The notes beneath the pieces are model-generated. The model did not search any database. It was not told where the DNA came from and saw only the letters and a list, made by a program, of their open reading frames with translations. From DATBED01 sp036276195 (GTDB taxonomy: Bacteria; Patescibacteriota; Saccharimonadia; Saccharimonadales; UBA4665), in assembly GCA_036276195.1 (NCBI GenBank), contig DATBED010000014.1, positions 1 through 34,353 on the forward strand: a stretch of DNA of 34,353 nt, read 5' to 3'. The position numbers and the translations under genes are program-made. The first letter of the stretch is position 1; each line of letters starts with the position of its first letter. Shown here in pieces: positions 21,780 to 28,532 of the stretch.

Positions 21780-23468
21780 CTATTCTCCGTGCACGTATTT
21801 CTTACCTCTCAGCCAGGAAGCTGCCGCCGCGATTAAGCAAGCAATTATAGCAAAGGCAAAAGCTTCGCGTAGCCCCGACAAGAATGGCTGGCTAATTAAG
21901 CTCGGGAAAAACCCGTGACCAGTTAGCACGGCTCTATTCTGACTCGATAGTTTATCTAATACGTTTGGTTTAACAAGTGTCTGTATGGGATTGTAGCCCA
22001 AGAAGGCGGCAAATAATACCGATACGGGTGGTAAATGAGCTACGCTCGCCGCCGTGCTAGCAGGCACACCGAACTTGGTCAGACCGGCAAACAGTTTAGT
22101 AGATAGCGACGATGAGGCTAAACCGGCAATCATAAGGCTAAAGAATATACCAATCGACAGAACTTGAGCTGAATTCTGGAATGTCGAATTCATGCCTCCA
22201 CCGGCGCCTCTATCTTTAGCCGGCAAGCTGTTCATTACTCCCACGCGATTTGGTGCTGCAAAGGCTCCCATCGAAAGACCCATGAGTAATAAAATCAAGG
22301 CAAACAAAATATAGTTGAAATTAATTGGTAACAAGCTCAATAAAACAAATGATATAGCGGAGCCGATCATACCCGCTGTTGCGAATGGACGAGAGCCAAG
22401 CTTATCTGTTAATATGCCTGAAATTGGCCCGGCAATCAAGAATCCGGCAGTCAGCGGCAACATAAGAATCCCTGCCCAGAGTGGGGTGCGCGAAAAGCTG
22501 TAGCCGTGCAGAGGTAACCAGATGCCTTGCAGCCAAATTATGAGCATAAACATTAGACCGCCCCTGGCTATGGCTGACAAAAAGCTAGACAATACCCCGG
22601 CCGTGAAGGCTCTAATCTTAAATAGGTGGAGCTGAAACATAGGATGTGTAACTTTTCTCTCGACGAAAAGAAAAGCTATCAGTAGCGCAGCACCCGAAAT
22701 TAGTTCGGTTAAGACAGCCGGACTCGACCAGCCCATAATGTGGGACCCGTGGGGTTCAATGCCATAGGTTATTCCTACCATCACTAGAACCAAACCAATC
22801 GCAAAAGTTATATTGCCAAGCCAATCCACTTTGCCGCCGGACTTTGTATCTTTGGTGTCGTACAACATGTAATAAGACCAAAGTGTGCCAACTATACCAA
22901 ACGGTACAGATACCAAGAAAATTAAACGCCAATCTATTGGTCCGAGTAAACCGCCGAGTATAAGACCAATGAATGAACCGCTAATTGCCGCAACGTTGTT
23001 AATGCCCAGGGCCAAACCCCTTTGATTTGAGGGAAAGGCATCCGTTAAGATTGCCGTAGAGTTGGCCAAGATAAAGGCTGCCCCAACACCCTGAAACACC
23101 CGCATCACTATTAAATAAACGGCAGCATCAGTGCCATGCATCCAGGTAATCGTTAATAAAATTGAAGACAGAGTGTAAATAAAAAACCCAAGAGTATACA
23201 TTTTTACTCGGCCAAACATATCACCAAGTCGACCAAAGCTGACAACCAGCACGCTGCTCACAACCAGAAAGCTAAGAATCATCCACAATAGATAAAAACT
23301 GTTACCTGGTAATAAAGGATTTAGTTTAATGCCGCGAAAAACATCAGGCAGAGCGATCAGTATTATAGACGAATCTATGGTAGCCATAATTACGCCGAGA
23401 GTGGTATTAGCCAGCGCCACCCATTTATAATTCTCTGTTTTTCTAACGTTACTACTTAGTATTGGCAT
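21780..23468 (-). CDS. MFS exporter, DHA2-like, 14 TM
   Basis: 562 residues, somewhat long for DHA2. Helix 1 has GVIMATIDSSIILIALPDV with the D-S-S-I motif, motif A GRLGDMFGRVK, and motif C-like AISGSFIGLILGGLLGPIDW; the second half has NRVGVMNSLPAKDRGAGGGM. The extra length is mainly a loop before the last helix (~475-535, PVSVLFAAFLGYNPIQTLVK...). Drug or metabolite export in the inner membrane is expected. Its start overlaps the end of the isochorismatase-like gene by 17 bp, so translation is probably coupled. It is the third gene of an operon headed by MarR, which suggests the MarR ligand is also its substrate. Confidence 0.88.
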   Translation of the reverse strand: MPILSSNVRKTENYKWVALANTTLGVIMATIDSSIILIALPDVFRGIKLNPLLPGNSFYLLWMILSFLVVSSVLVVSFGRLGDMFGRVKMYTLGFFIYTLSSILLTITWMHGTDAAVYLIVMRVFQGVGAAFILANSTAILTDAFPSNQRGLALGINNVAAISGSFIGLILGGLLGPIDWRLIFLVSVPFGIVGTLWSYYMLYDTKDTKSGGKVDWLGNITFAIGLVLVMVGITYGIEPHGSHIMGWSSPAVLTELISGAALLIAFLFVERKVTHPMFQLHLFKIRAFTAGVLSSFLSAIARGGLMFMLIIWLQGIWLPLHGYSFSRTPLWAGILMLPLTAGFLIAGPISGILTDKLGSRPFATAGMIGSAISFVLLSLLPINFNYILFALILLLMGLSMGAFAAPNRVGVMNSLPAKDRGAGGGMNSTFQNSAQVLSIGIFFSLMIAGLASSSLSTKLFAGLTKFGVPASTAASVAHLPPVSVLFAAFLGYNPIQTLVKPNVLDKLSSQNRAVLTGHGFFPSLISQPFLSGLREAFAFAIIACLIAAAASWLRGKKYVHGE

Positions 23469-24024
23469 GCTCTAATTCCCGCACCCACTGTTTACTAGTT
23501 ATTACATTGGCTTGTCTCGGGAATACCTTTTCTATAAGAACAGAGTGCACCGCCTCGTCAAAATCAGCACAAAGATCCGATAGTACACTCAACTGATAAT
23601 CTTTATCGGCCGCTTCTCGGAGCGTCGATAACACCACACCACTTGTAGCGATACCAGTGAGCACAAGATGCTGAATCGACTGAGCTCGTAAAACCACTTC
23701 GAGGTCACTTCCACTAAAAGCACTCACCCGGCGTTTTGTGATCACTACATCACCCTCAATTGGTGCAATAACCGGGCGAGGATCTATCAGGCCGGTACGG
23801 GCACTTTCTTTAATAGCACCAAATGATTTGTTATTCGAACTAACCTCCGGAAAGCCTGGGCGGAAGCCAACAACTATATGAATAACAAATACTTGCTTGC
23901 TATGCGCCGAATCAACTGCCGCCCTGACACTTTTTAGATACTCGTCCTTTTTTTCTAATCTATCAACAATATCGCCTTGTACGTCCATGACCAATAGGGC
24001 CGTTTTGTTTGATGCGTTTGCCAT
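23452..24024 (-). CDS. Isochorismatase-family hydrolase lacking the catalytic cysteine
   Basis: 190 residues with the isochorismatase-like fold: Asp14 in ALLVMDVQGDIV, Lys97 in VVITKRRVSAFSGSDLEVVL, and LVLTGIATSGVVLSTLREAA. In cysteine hydrolases of this superfamily the segment reads G-x-A-T-x-x-C-V; here V130 stands where the Cys would be, so an amidase mechanism is unlikely. True isochorismatases (PhzD, EntB) also lack this Cys but have other conserved residues, so the reaction is open. Shine-Dalgarno AAGGAG lies inside the MarR 3' end, 4 bases separating the two genes; the MFS start overlaps its 3' end. Confidence 0.85.
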   Translation of the reverse strand: MANASNKTALLVMDVQGDIVDRLEKKDEYLKSVRAAVDSAHSKQVFVIHIVVGFRPGFPEVSSNNKSFGAIKESARTGLIDPRPVIAPIEGDVVITKRRVSAFSGSDLEVVLRAQSIQHLVLTGIATSGVVLSTLREAADKDYQLSVLSDLCADFDEAVHSVLIEKVFPRQANVITSKQWVRELEHANTK

Positions 24025-24028
24025 ATTC

Positions 24029-24463
24029 TTACTCCTTTGCGCTTAACTTATTGATGACTTTATTGAGTGATAGTGTTAATGCTTCTGCTTCTGCTTTGGT
24101 GAGATTCTGTAGAATCGTTTGTTGAAGTTTCTGTAGGGGATCAGGTATCTGTTGTAACCGTTTTTCGCCGTCAGCGGTAAGTTGAAGTTTGTTGGTGCGT
24201 TTATCGGAGCCGTCTTTTACCCGCACTAGCCAGCCTTTTTGGACTAATCTATTGACAATAAGCGTCAGCGTTGAGGCTTGTATCTGCATAGCCTCCCGTA
24301 GGCTTGTCTGCGTAGGCTCGCTGTGACGCGCCACGTAATACATGACGCGGTACTGGCTTCTGGCAATGGCATGCTGCTTAAGTGATTCATCAATGCTGCG
24401 ATCAATTAAACGCGCACATCGCTTTAAAAGAGCGGGTAGTAGTGTGTCTGCCTTCTGCCTCAT
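24029..24463 (-). CDS. MarR family transcriptional regulator
   Basis: 144 residues, standard MarR layout: helix 1-2 dimer part (DTLLPALLKRCARLIDRSI), winged helix at ~50-105 with PTQTSLREAMQIQASTLTLI (recognition helix), VNRLVQKGWLVRVKDGSDKR and wing TNKLQLTADG. First gene of the minus-strand operon that continues into isochorismatase-like, MFS, VOC and DipZ-like genes. The -10 box abuts a 22-bp perfect palindrome that ends one base before the ATG, so the whole mRNA start region is operator; the leader is ~15 nt and has no Shine-Dalgarno. Strong case for autorepression of the operon. Confidence 0.9.
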   Translation of the reverse strand: MRQKADTLLPALLKRCARLIDRSIDESLKQHAIARSQYRVMYYVARHSEPTQTSLREAMQIQASTLTLIVNRLVQKGWLVRVKDGSDKRTNKLQLTADGEKRLQQIPDPLQKLQQTILQNLTKAEAEALTLSLNKVINKLSAKE

Positions 24464-24464
24464 A

Positions 24465-24515
24465 ATTAGTTAGGTACCTAACTAATATTGTACACCTTCC
24501 TCACAAATAGTACAA
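24465..24515 (-). promoter_or_regulatory. Promoter and 22-bp palindromic operator of the MarR operon
   Basis: Minus strand TTGTAC (24515-24510), 17 nt, TACAAT (24492-24487). Directly after it, positions 24486-24465 form a perfect palindrome with half-site ATTAGTTAGGT and its complement, covering the transcript start. The ATG at 24463 follows one base later. Confidence 0.8.
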
Positions 24516-24590
24516 AAATAGACGAACCCTATCTATTTCATTATATGCTTCGCATAATTCACGATTTAAGAGTTTACACCTGGCGGGGCA

Positions 24591-24619
24591 TTGTCGACGA
24601 ACTTAGAACCTTATATACT
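24591..24619 (+). promoter_or_regulatory. Promoter of the nitroreductase-like / PaaK-like operon
   Basis: TTGTCG (24591-24596), 17 nt, TATACT (24614-24619). ATG 24637 is 17 nt after the -10, so the leader is ~10 nt and has no Shine-Dalgarno. No palindrome was seen over this promoter, unlike the divergent MarR operon. Confidence 0.6.
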
Positions 24620-24636
24620 TTGTCTCAGATTGTATT

Positions 24637-25668
24637 ATGGAAACTAACACCCAAGACATCTTAGAATTTTTTGAACTCGCTAACCATTATCCGTCACCTC
24701 ATAATGGCCAACCTATAGAGGTCAAGCAATTAGGTACTGACACGTTTGAGCTATATTTTCAAAAGGAGCGTGGGCTTCAGGCTGCCGAAGTCTCATTTCT
24801 GTTTAGCTATGTCACCATGGGTGTCTTTATTACCCACCTTTCTCTATGTGCGAAAGCACTCGGGCATGAGATGAGCCATGAGCTGCAGTTACCACCGGTT
24901 AGGTCACTGAAAGGTACTGGTGCAGTGAAGTTCGCGTCATGTAAGATTCGTTTTTCTGCCACCAAACCGGATGAAGCCCTACAAAAGACACTAGTCTTTC
25001 GCCAGACTTCACGCAAGAAATACTACGAAGGTATTAATGAAGCTTTGTCACAGCAGACAATCGCAATTGCGGCCGAAAAACACATGCAGCTCGTAAAAAT
25101 GAACCGCCCAGATACCCATCAAGCGATTTGGCTTAACCAGCGGGCCGTATTCGACGACATGTTCGATGATTCGGTTAGGCACGAGCTGGATCATTGGCTA
25201 CGATACAGCAAAAATGAGAAAAAGACGAAGCGAGATGGTCTTGCTTACGATTGCATGGAACTGAACGGCCGAGCTATGAAGCTCATAGTTAATCACTATA
25301 AGATATTGCATTGGCCGGTCGTGAGTAATCTACTTAAGAAATACTACCTACGAACTATGAGCGACAATAGTAATGCGTTTTACCTACTTACGCCGTTTAG
25401 TACCGAGCTGGAGGCCTATGATGTTGGCGTTGCCGTAATGCAGATTTGGCGGGCAATAGCGACCCAAGGCTATTATCTGCATCCGTTCGGCACGATTATG
25501 AGTAATGTTGAGGCTCATGATGATTTTCTGAAGCTCGCGCATATAGACCACGAAGACCGCAGCAAAAATTTCTTGGTATTTATATACCGTGCTGGGAAGT
25601 CTAAGACTCCGCACAACAGCTTACGCATACCCATTAAGGATCATTTATTAAGGAGTCAGGATGTTTGA
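24637..25668 (+). CDS. Nitroreductase-like flavoprotein
   Basis: 343 residues. YPSPHNGQPIEV (~18-29) matches the [AS]-P-S-x-H-N-x-Q-P-W motif that contacts FMN in Acg-type and other nitroreductase-like proteins, and LVFRQTSRKKYYEG (~118-131) matches the R-x-T-[NS]-R-x-x-[YF] motif that follows. The C-terminal ATQGYYLHPFGTIMSNVEAH fits the family's last FMN-contact region. This suggests an FMN-dependent oxidoreductase or oxidase of unknown substrate, longer than simple nitroreductases (~200). The downstream adenylate-forming gene starts 8 bp before this gene's stop, so the pair is translationally coupled. Divergent from the MarR-led operon. Short leader, no Shine-Dalgarno. Confidence 0.7.
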   Translation: METNTQDILEFFELANHYPSPHNGQPIEVKQLGTDTFELYFQKERGLQAAEVSFLFSYVTMGVFITHLSLCAKALGHEMSHELQLPPVRSLKGTGAVKFASCKIRFSATKPDEALQKTLVFRQTSRKKYYEGINEALSQQTIAIAAEKHMQLVKMNRPDTHQAIWLNQRAVFDDMFDDSVRHELDHWLRYSKNEKKTKRDGLAYDCMELNGRAMKLIVNHYKILHWPVVSNLLKKYYLRTMSDNSNAFYLLTPFSTELEAYDVGVAVMQIWRAIATQGYYLHPFGTIMSNVEAHDDFLKLAHIDHEDRSKNFLVFIYRAGKSKTPHNSLRIPIKDHLLRSQDV

Positions 25669-27193
25669 CCGTCTGTACATAGCCATTGTCGCTACGATCG
25701 ATAGGATTATCTGGACCATAGATTTCGGCCCCTCGATTCATAAATTCTTTTTAGCGCCAGAAGTCGGGAATTTCCGCGTTTTCCTCGGCAAAATCAGGGC
25801 AGTAAGAGTGTATCGTTATGCATTGAAGCGGGTGCCTGCCTACCGAGATTATATGGGCAAGCAGCACTATGCAGGACCACGTATCACGGCAGGCGGAACT
25901 CAGTTACGCGATATACCAGAAATCGATAAAGCATCATACATCAAAAAATACTATCTTACCGAAAAGCTGACTGATGGTGTATTGCCGAAGAAGGGTGTAA
26001 TGCTTGATGAATCCTCGGGCAGTAGCGGGAAGCCAACGAGCTGGGCGCGGGGTGCTAAAGAGCGCCGCTTCACCCGTCGGATTATCCAAGTGGCCTTTAA
26101 GCACCTTATTGAAGACCAAGACGTCATTGTTATTAACACCTTTGCCATGGGCGCTTGGTCGACCGGTTTCAACACGTCGCTGAGCCTGCTTGAAATTAGC
26201 CGCGTCAAGTCCACTGGCCCTGATCTGACGAAGGCAATTGATACGCTACTTGAGCTGGGCCCCGACTTTAACTACGTGATTTGCGGCTACCCGCCGTTCT
26301 TAAAGCAGATTGCCGATGACAAACGAGTTGATTTTAGCAAGTATCATATCTCAGCAATTTATGGAGGCGAAGGAATTAGTGAACCGATGCGCAAGTCTTT
26401 GCTTGAGGTTTTTACGAGTGTCGTTGGTTCTTACGGTGCCTCTGACCTGGAAATCAATATTGCGCACGAGACAGACTTTACGATTGCACTTAGGCAGGCA
26501 TTAATTGAAGACGAGACACTTAGGAGCGCCTTGCTCAAGCAAAACCGCGGCATTATACCGATGATCTTCCAGTACAATCCGTACGATTATCTATTTGAAA
26601 ATAATGATAAGGGCGAGCTATTGGTAACTATTTGCCGGCGCGAAAATCTAAGCCCCCGTATACGATACAATATTCACGACTTAGGTCACCCGGAAGATTT
26701 CTATAGCTTTAAGAAGAAGCTACGGTCATTAGGCCGAAGTGACCTACTAAAACTGGTGGAACTTGATTTTGGCGTGCTGTTTTACTATGGCCGTAGTGAC
26801 TTGTCAGTCGACTACTATGGCGGTGTGGTTGGCCCTGAAGAGATCAGGCAAATCATTAACGCTAACGAAGATTACAAGCAAAAGGTAGCTAATTTCCGGC
26901 TTATTAGCTATGAAGATAAAGAGCACCAAAAGCATCTACTGTTCGCGCTAGAAGCGGCCGAAGGTGTTCATATTGATCTCTCCGAAAAGCAGAAACTTCT
27001 CAATGTTATTGTCAAGCAGCTGTTTAAGTTAAACCTCGACTTCAAGGCTGGCTACGAGATGGCTAATCACAAACCAGAGATACGAATATACAAGCTGGGC
27101 GAAGGTATTTTTGATACAGCTCATCAGAAAGTCAAAAACGACTATGTCTGGAATATTGATTATGACCGGGCCAAGGCGGAAGATATTGTATAA
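25661..27193 (+). CDS. PaaK-like adenylate-forming enzyme (phenylacetate-CoA ligase / coenzyme F390 synthetase family)
   Basis: 510 residues. The signatures of the PaaK branch of the ANL superfamily are visible: phosphate loop DESSGSSGKPTSWARG (~118-133), aromatic/adenine region AIYGGEGISEPMRKSLLEVF with VVGSYGASDLEINIAHE (~235-270), and RIRYNIHDLGHPEDF (~330-345), the position of the ribose-binding Asp. The C-terminal lid domain is at ~410-510. The enzyme should activate a carboxylate as an acyl-adenylate; whether it transfers to CoA, a carrier or an amine cannot be told. AAGGAG sits 5-10 nt upstream of ATG 25661, which overlaps the nitroreductase gene by 8 bp, so the two likely form one pathway. 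Confidence 0.75.
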   Translation: MFDRLYIAIVATIDRIIWTIDFGPSIHKFFLAPEVGNFRVFLGKIRAVRVYRYALKRVPAYRDYMGKQHYAGPRITAGGTQLRDIPEIDKASYIKKYYLTEKLTDGVLPKKGVMLDESSGSSGKPTSWARGAKERRFTRRIIQVAFKHLIEDQDVIVINTFAMGAWSTGFNTSLSLLEISRVKSTGPDLTKAIDTLLELGPDFNYVICGYPPFLKQIADDKRVDFSKYHISAIYGGEGISEPMRKSLLEVFTSVVGSYGASDLEINIAHETDFTIALRQALIEDETLRSALLKQNRGIIPMIFQYNPYDYLFENNDKGELLVTICRRENLSPRIRYNIHDLGHPEDFYSFKKKLRSLGRSDLLKLVELDFGVLFYYGRSDLSVDYYGGVVGPEEIRQIINANEDYKQKVANFRLISYEDKEHQKHLLFALEAAEGVHIDLSEKQKLLNVIVKQLFKLNLDFKAGYEMANHKPEIRIYKLGEGIFDTAHQKVKNDYVWNIDYDRAKAEDIV

Positions 27194-27216
27194 CTCTTTT
27201 GTAAGAGTAGGCCTAC
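27193..27216 (+). terminator. Hairpins after the PaaK-like gene
   Basis: ACTCTT-TTGT-AAGAGT (27193-27208) starts at the last base of the TAA stop; it is followed by the palindrome GTAGGCCTAC (27207-27216). No T-run follows, so this may end the operon transcript or only protect its 3' end. Confidence 0.35.
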
Positions 27217-27283
27217 GTAGAGAACGAAAAAGTTTCCCGGCAATCCGACACGTTCATATAGTAGTCAAAAGCCGCTAAGGGTT

Positions 27284-27467
27284 GTGAGTGAAGTAAACGA
27301 CTGGGTAAAGTTGACTCCCGAGCAGCTCCAGCATTGGCGCAGCAAGCTAGCAAATATTAAGGGAGCCATCGTTAATTAGGCCGGGGCAAAAGGTCAGGAA
27401 TATAACTTTTGATGAAGAAACTAAGTGTGATGTTGAAGAAATAAGGCAGCTAATAGACGAGACTTAG
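27284..27467 (+). pseudogene. Possible broken small gene in the 27194-27506 gap
   Basis: GTG 27284 opens a 31-codon frame (VSEVNDWVKLTPEQLQHWRS... stop TAG 27377), preceded by AAGGG. Directly after, in a different frame, 27351-27467 encodes a fragment ending RNITFDEETKCDVEEI plus RQLIDET and TAG. The two halves together would make a ~60-residue acidic protein, so a frameshift or partial deletion may have broken one gene. Alternatively, these are two unrelated short frames. The rest of this gap shows nothing else. Confidence 0.25.
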
Positions 27468-27506
27468 AGATGTCGTCAACCCAATGTAAAATACTTTCGA
27501 ACTTTC

Positions 27507-27836
27507 TTAGCTCGTTTGAGGTTTTCTTCCTTCAGTCAAAACTTTTTGGGCATTCTCGGCGTATTCAACTAGTACGGCCATAAAACCTATGCCAGCTACT
27601 GTCATTTCTGCCTCACTTAGATACTCTAGCCTTGGATCTAAAGCTAACTTATTTAAACCCGCTTGTACTGCTCTCGAGTCAGGCGAAACATCCACTAAGG
27701 GTTCGCCTGTTGCTACATGGAGGCGCGTAATTTTCATAGCCGTGTCTATCCCAATTGAAAAGCCTACAGGGTATTGCTGTGCTATATCTTCCAGCTCTGC
27801 ATCAGTAAAGTTACCTAAGATCTCAGGATCGGTCAT
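27507..27836 (-). CDS. Hypothetical protein, 109 aa
   Basis: No family recognised. Acidic, soluble-looking sequence with helices DAELEDIAQQY and AVQAGLNKLALDP, a strand pair VGFSIGIDTAMKITRLHV, and a hydrophobic C-terminal helix TVAGIGFMAVLVEYAENAQKVL. No cysteine pairs, signal or membrane anchor. The hydrophobic helix is too polar at its end for a membrane span. An extended -10 (TGGTATTGT) ends 7 nt before the ATG 27836, so leaderless start is plausible. It lies at the edge of the AT-rich island with unknown genes on both sides. Confidence 0.55.
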   Translation of the reverse strand: MTDPEILGNFTDAELEDIAQQYPVGFSIGIDTAMKITRLHVATGEPLVDVSPDSRAVQAGLNKLALDPRLEYLSEAEMTVAGIGFMAVLVEYAENAQKVLTEGRKPQTS

Positions 27837-27948
27837 ATAGATAACAATACCATATTTTTAAGTACGAAATGTTTGGTCGTCCCTTATCTCTTCTGGAAAA
27901 CCAAACTTAATTCAAGAAATAAGAATGCAAATAGTAACGTGGCGGGGA

Positions 27949-28101
27949 CTATGGTCGGATTTTCGAACTTTGACTCTTACGATTGTCTGCCAAGGCCTCT
28001 AAGCCTTGAGTAATTTCTTCAGCTACCACTAACCATGGGTCAACATGAGCTAGATTAGCCTTTAGGCGTGCGTTTTCGGCGCGAGTTCTGGAGCCAAACA
28101 T
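27949..28101 (-). CDS. Small leaderless ORF, 50 aa
   Basis: Not recognised. Begins MFGSRTRAENARLKANLAHV, then DPWLVVAEEITQGLEALADN and a basic tail RKSQSSKIRP. It is highly charged and helical, without membrane or signal features. The case for a real gene is the promoter: TTGATA-17-TATATT identical in hexamers and spacing to the 3522 promoter, ending 7 nt before the ATG. Amino-acid make-up is also normal. It sits in the ~660-base gap between the 27836 and 28533 genes and may code for a small regulatory or structural protein. Confidence 0.45.
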   Translation of the reverse strand: MFGSRTRAENARLKANLAHVDPWLVVAEEITQGLEALADNRKSQSSKIRP

Positions 28102-28108
28102 GTTAAAC

Positions 28109-28137
28109 AATATAAACTACATATAGCAAAATATCAA
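28109..28137 (-). promoter_or_regulatory. Promoter of the 50-aa ORF
   Basis: Minus strand TTGATA (28137-28132), 17 nt, TATATT (28114-28109), then 7 nt to the ATG at 28101. No Shine-Dalgarno. Confidence 0.55.
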
Positions 28138-28205
28138 GCTTGTCACAAACTTGCATAGGTGAAACTCTTTACTCTCCGTTACGTAAAGTAAAGGAGGATA
28201 AAATT

Positions 28206-28319
28206 ATGGAAGTATCAAACTCATCGGGACGGTCTATCGGTAGACTGTCACTAGAAACAGTCGCTCTAAAAGAAGTCTGTGCTTGTCAACACTATGACCT
28301 GCGGGACAAGCTGACTTGA
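28206..28319 (+). CDS. Small ORF, 37 aa, with strong ribosome site
   Basis: ATG 28206 to TGA 28319, encoding MEVSNSSGRSIGRLSLETVA then LKEVCACQHYDLRDKLT. The Shine-Dalgarno AAAGGAGG ends 8 nt before the ATG, among the best in the window. Upstream, CTTTAC and GTAAAG (around 28170-28190) can pair around the ribosome site, and CTCC can pair with GGAG, so translation might be switched by RNA structure. The Cys-x-Cys could bind metal. No family recognised; it could also be a leader peptide for what follows or a vestige. Confidence 0.4.
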   Translation: MEVSNSSGRSIGRLSLETVALKEVCACQHYDLRDKLT

Positions 28320-28436
28320 AGTTAGTACCTTGGAGCTGGTTAAGGAAAGCTAGCCTGTGCCTAAGCCCTGAGCATGGCACTAAACTGCTCAACCTGAGTC
28401 TTAATAAGAGGTTCAGACTCCTTCTACTTCTAAAGG
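28320..28436 (+). other. Gap with several short inverted repeats (possible structured RNA)
   Basis: Between the 37-aa ORF and the long palindrome. Pairs seen: GTGCC/GGCAC, TGAGCA/TGCTCA and GAGTC/GACTC, some mutually exclusive. No ORF and no tRNA shape. It may be the folded 3' part of a transcript from ~28140, but this is unproven. Confidence 0.25.
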
Positions 28437-28477
28437 CACTGTCGAGATAGTAAGTACTACTTACTATCTCGACAGTG
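28437..28477. repeat. 41-nt perfect palindrome (20-bp arms, 1-nt centre)
   Basis: CACTGTCGAGATAGTAAGTA at 28437-28456, centre C at 28457, exact reverse complement at 28458-28477. Such length without mismatch is far beyond chance. Possible roles: strong hairpin terminator, recombination or processing site, or remnant of a palindromic mobile element. No T-run follows on either strand. Confidence 0.85.
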
Positions 28478-28532
28478 AACTTGAGATAGGAGTGGGGCTG
28501 GGGTTTTGAGATTCAGGTTTTGTACAATAAAT

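Noticed and set aside
28320..28436. Possible tRNA, from a T-arm-like GGTTCAGACTCC.
   Set aside because: The T stem does not pair properly and no acceptor or anticodon arm fits.
28437..28477. Palindrome considered as a dif/Xer site.
   Set aside because: dif has ~11-bp arms with a 6-bp centre; this has 20-bp arms with one base.
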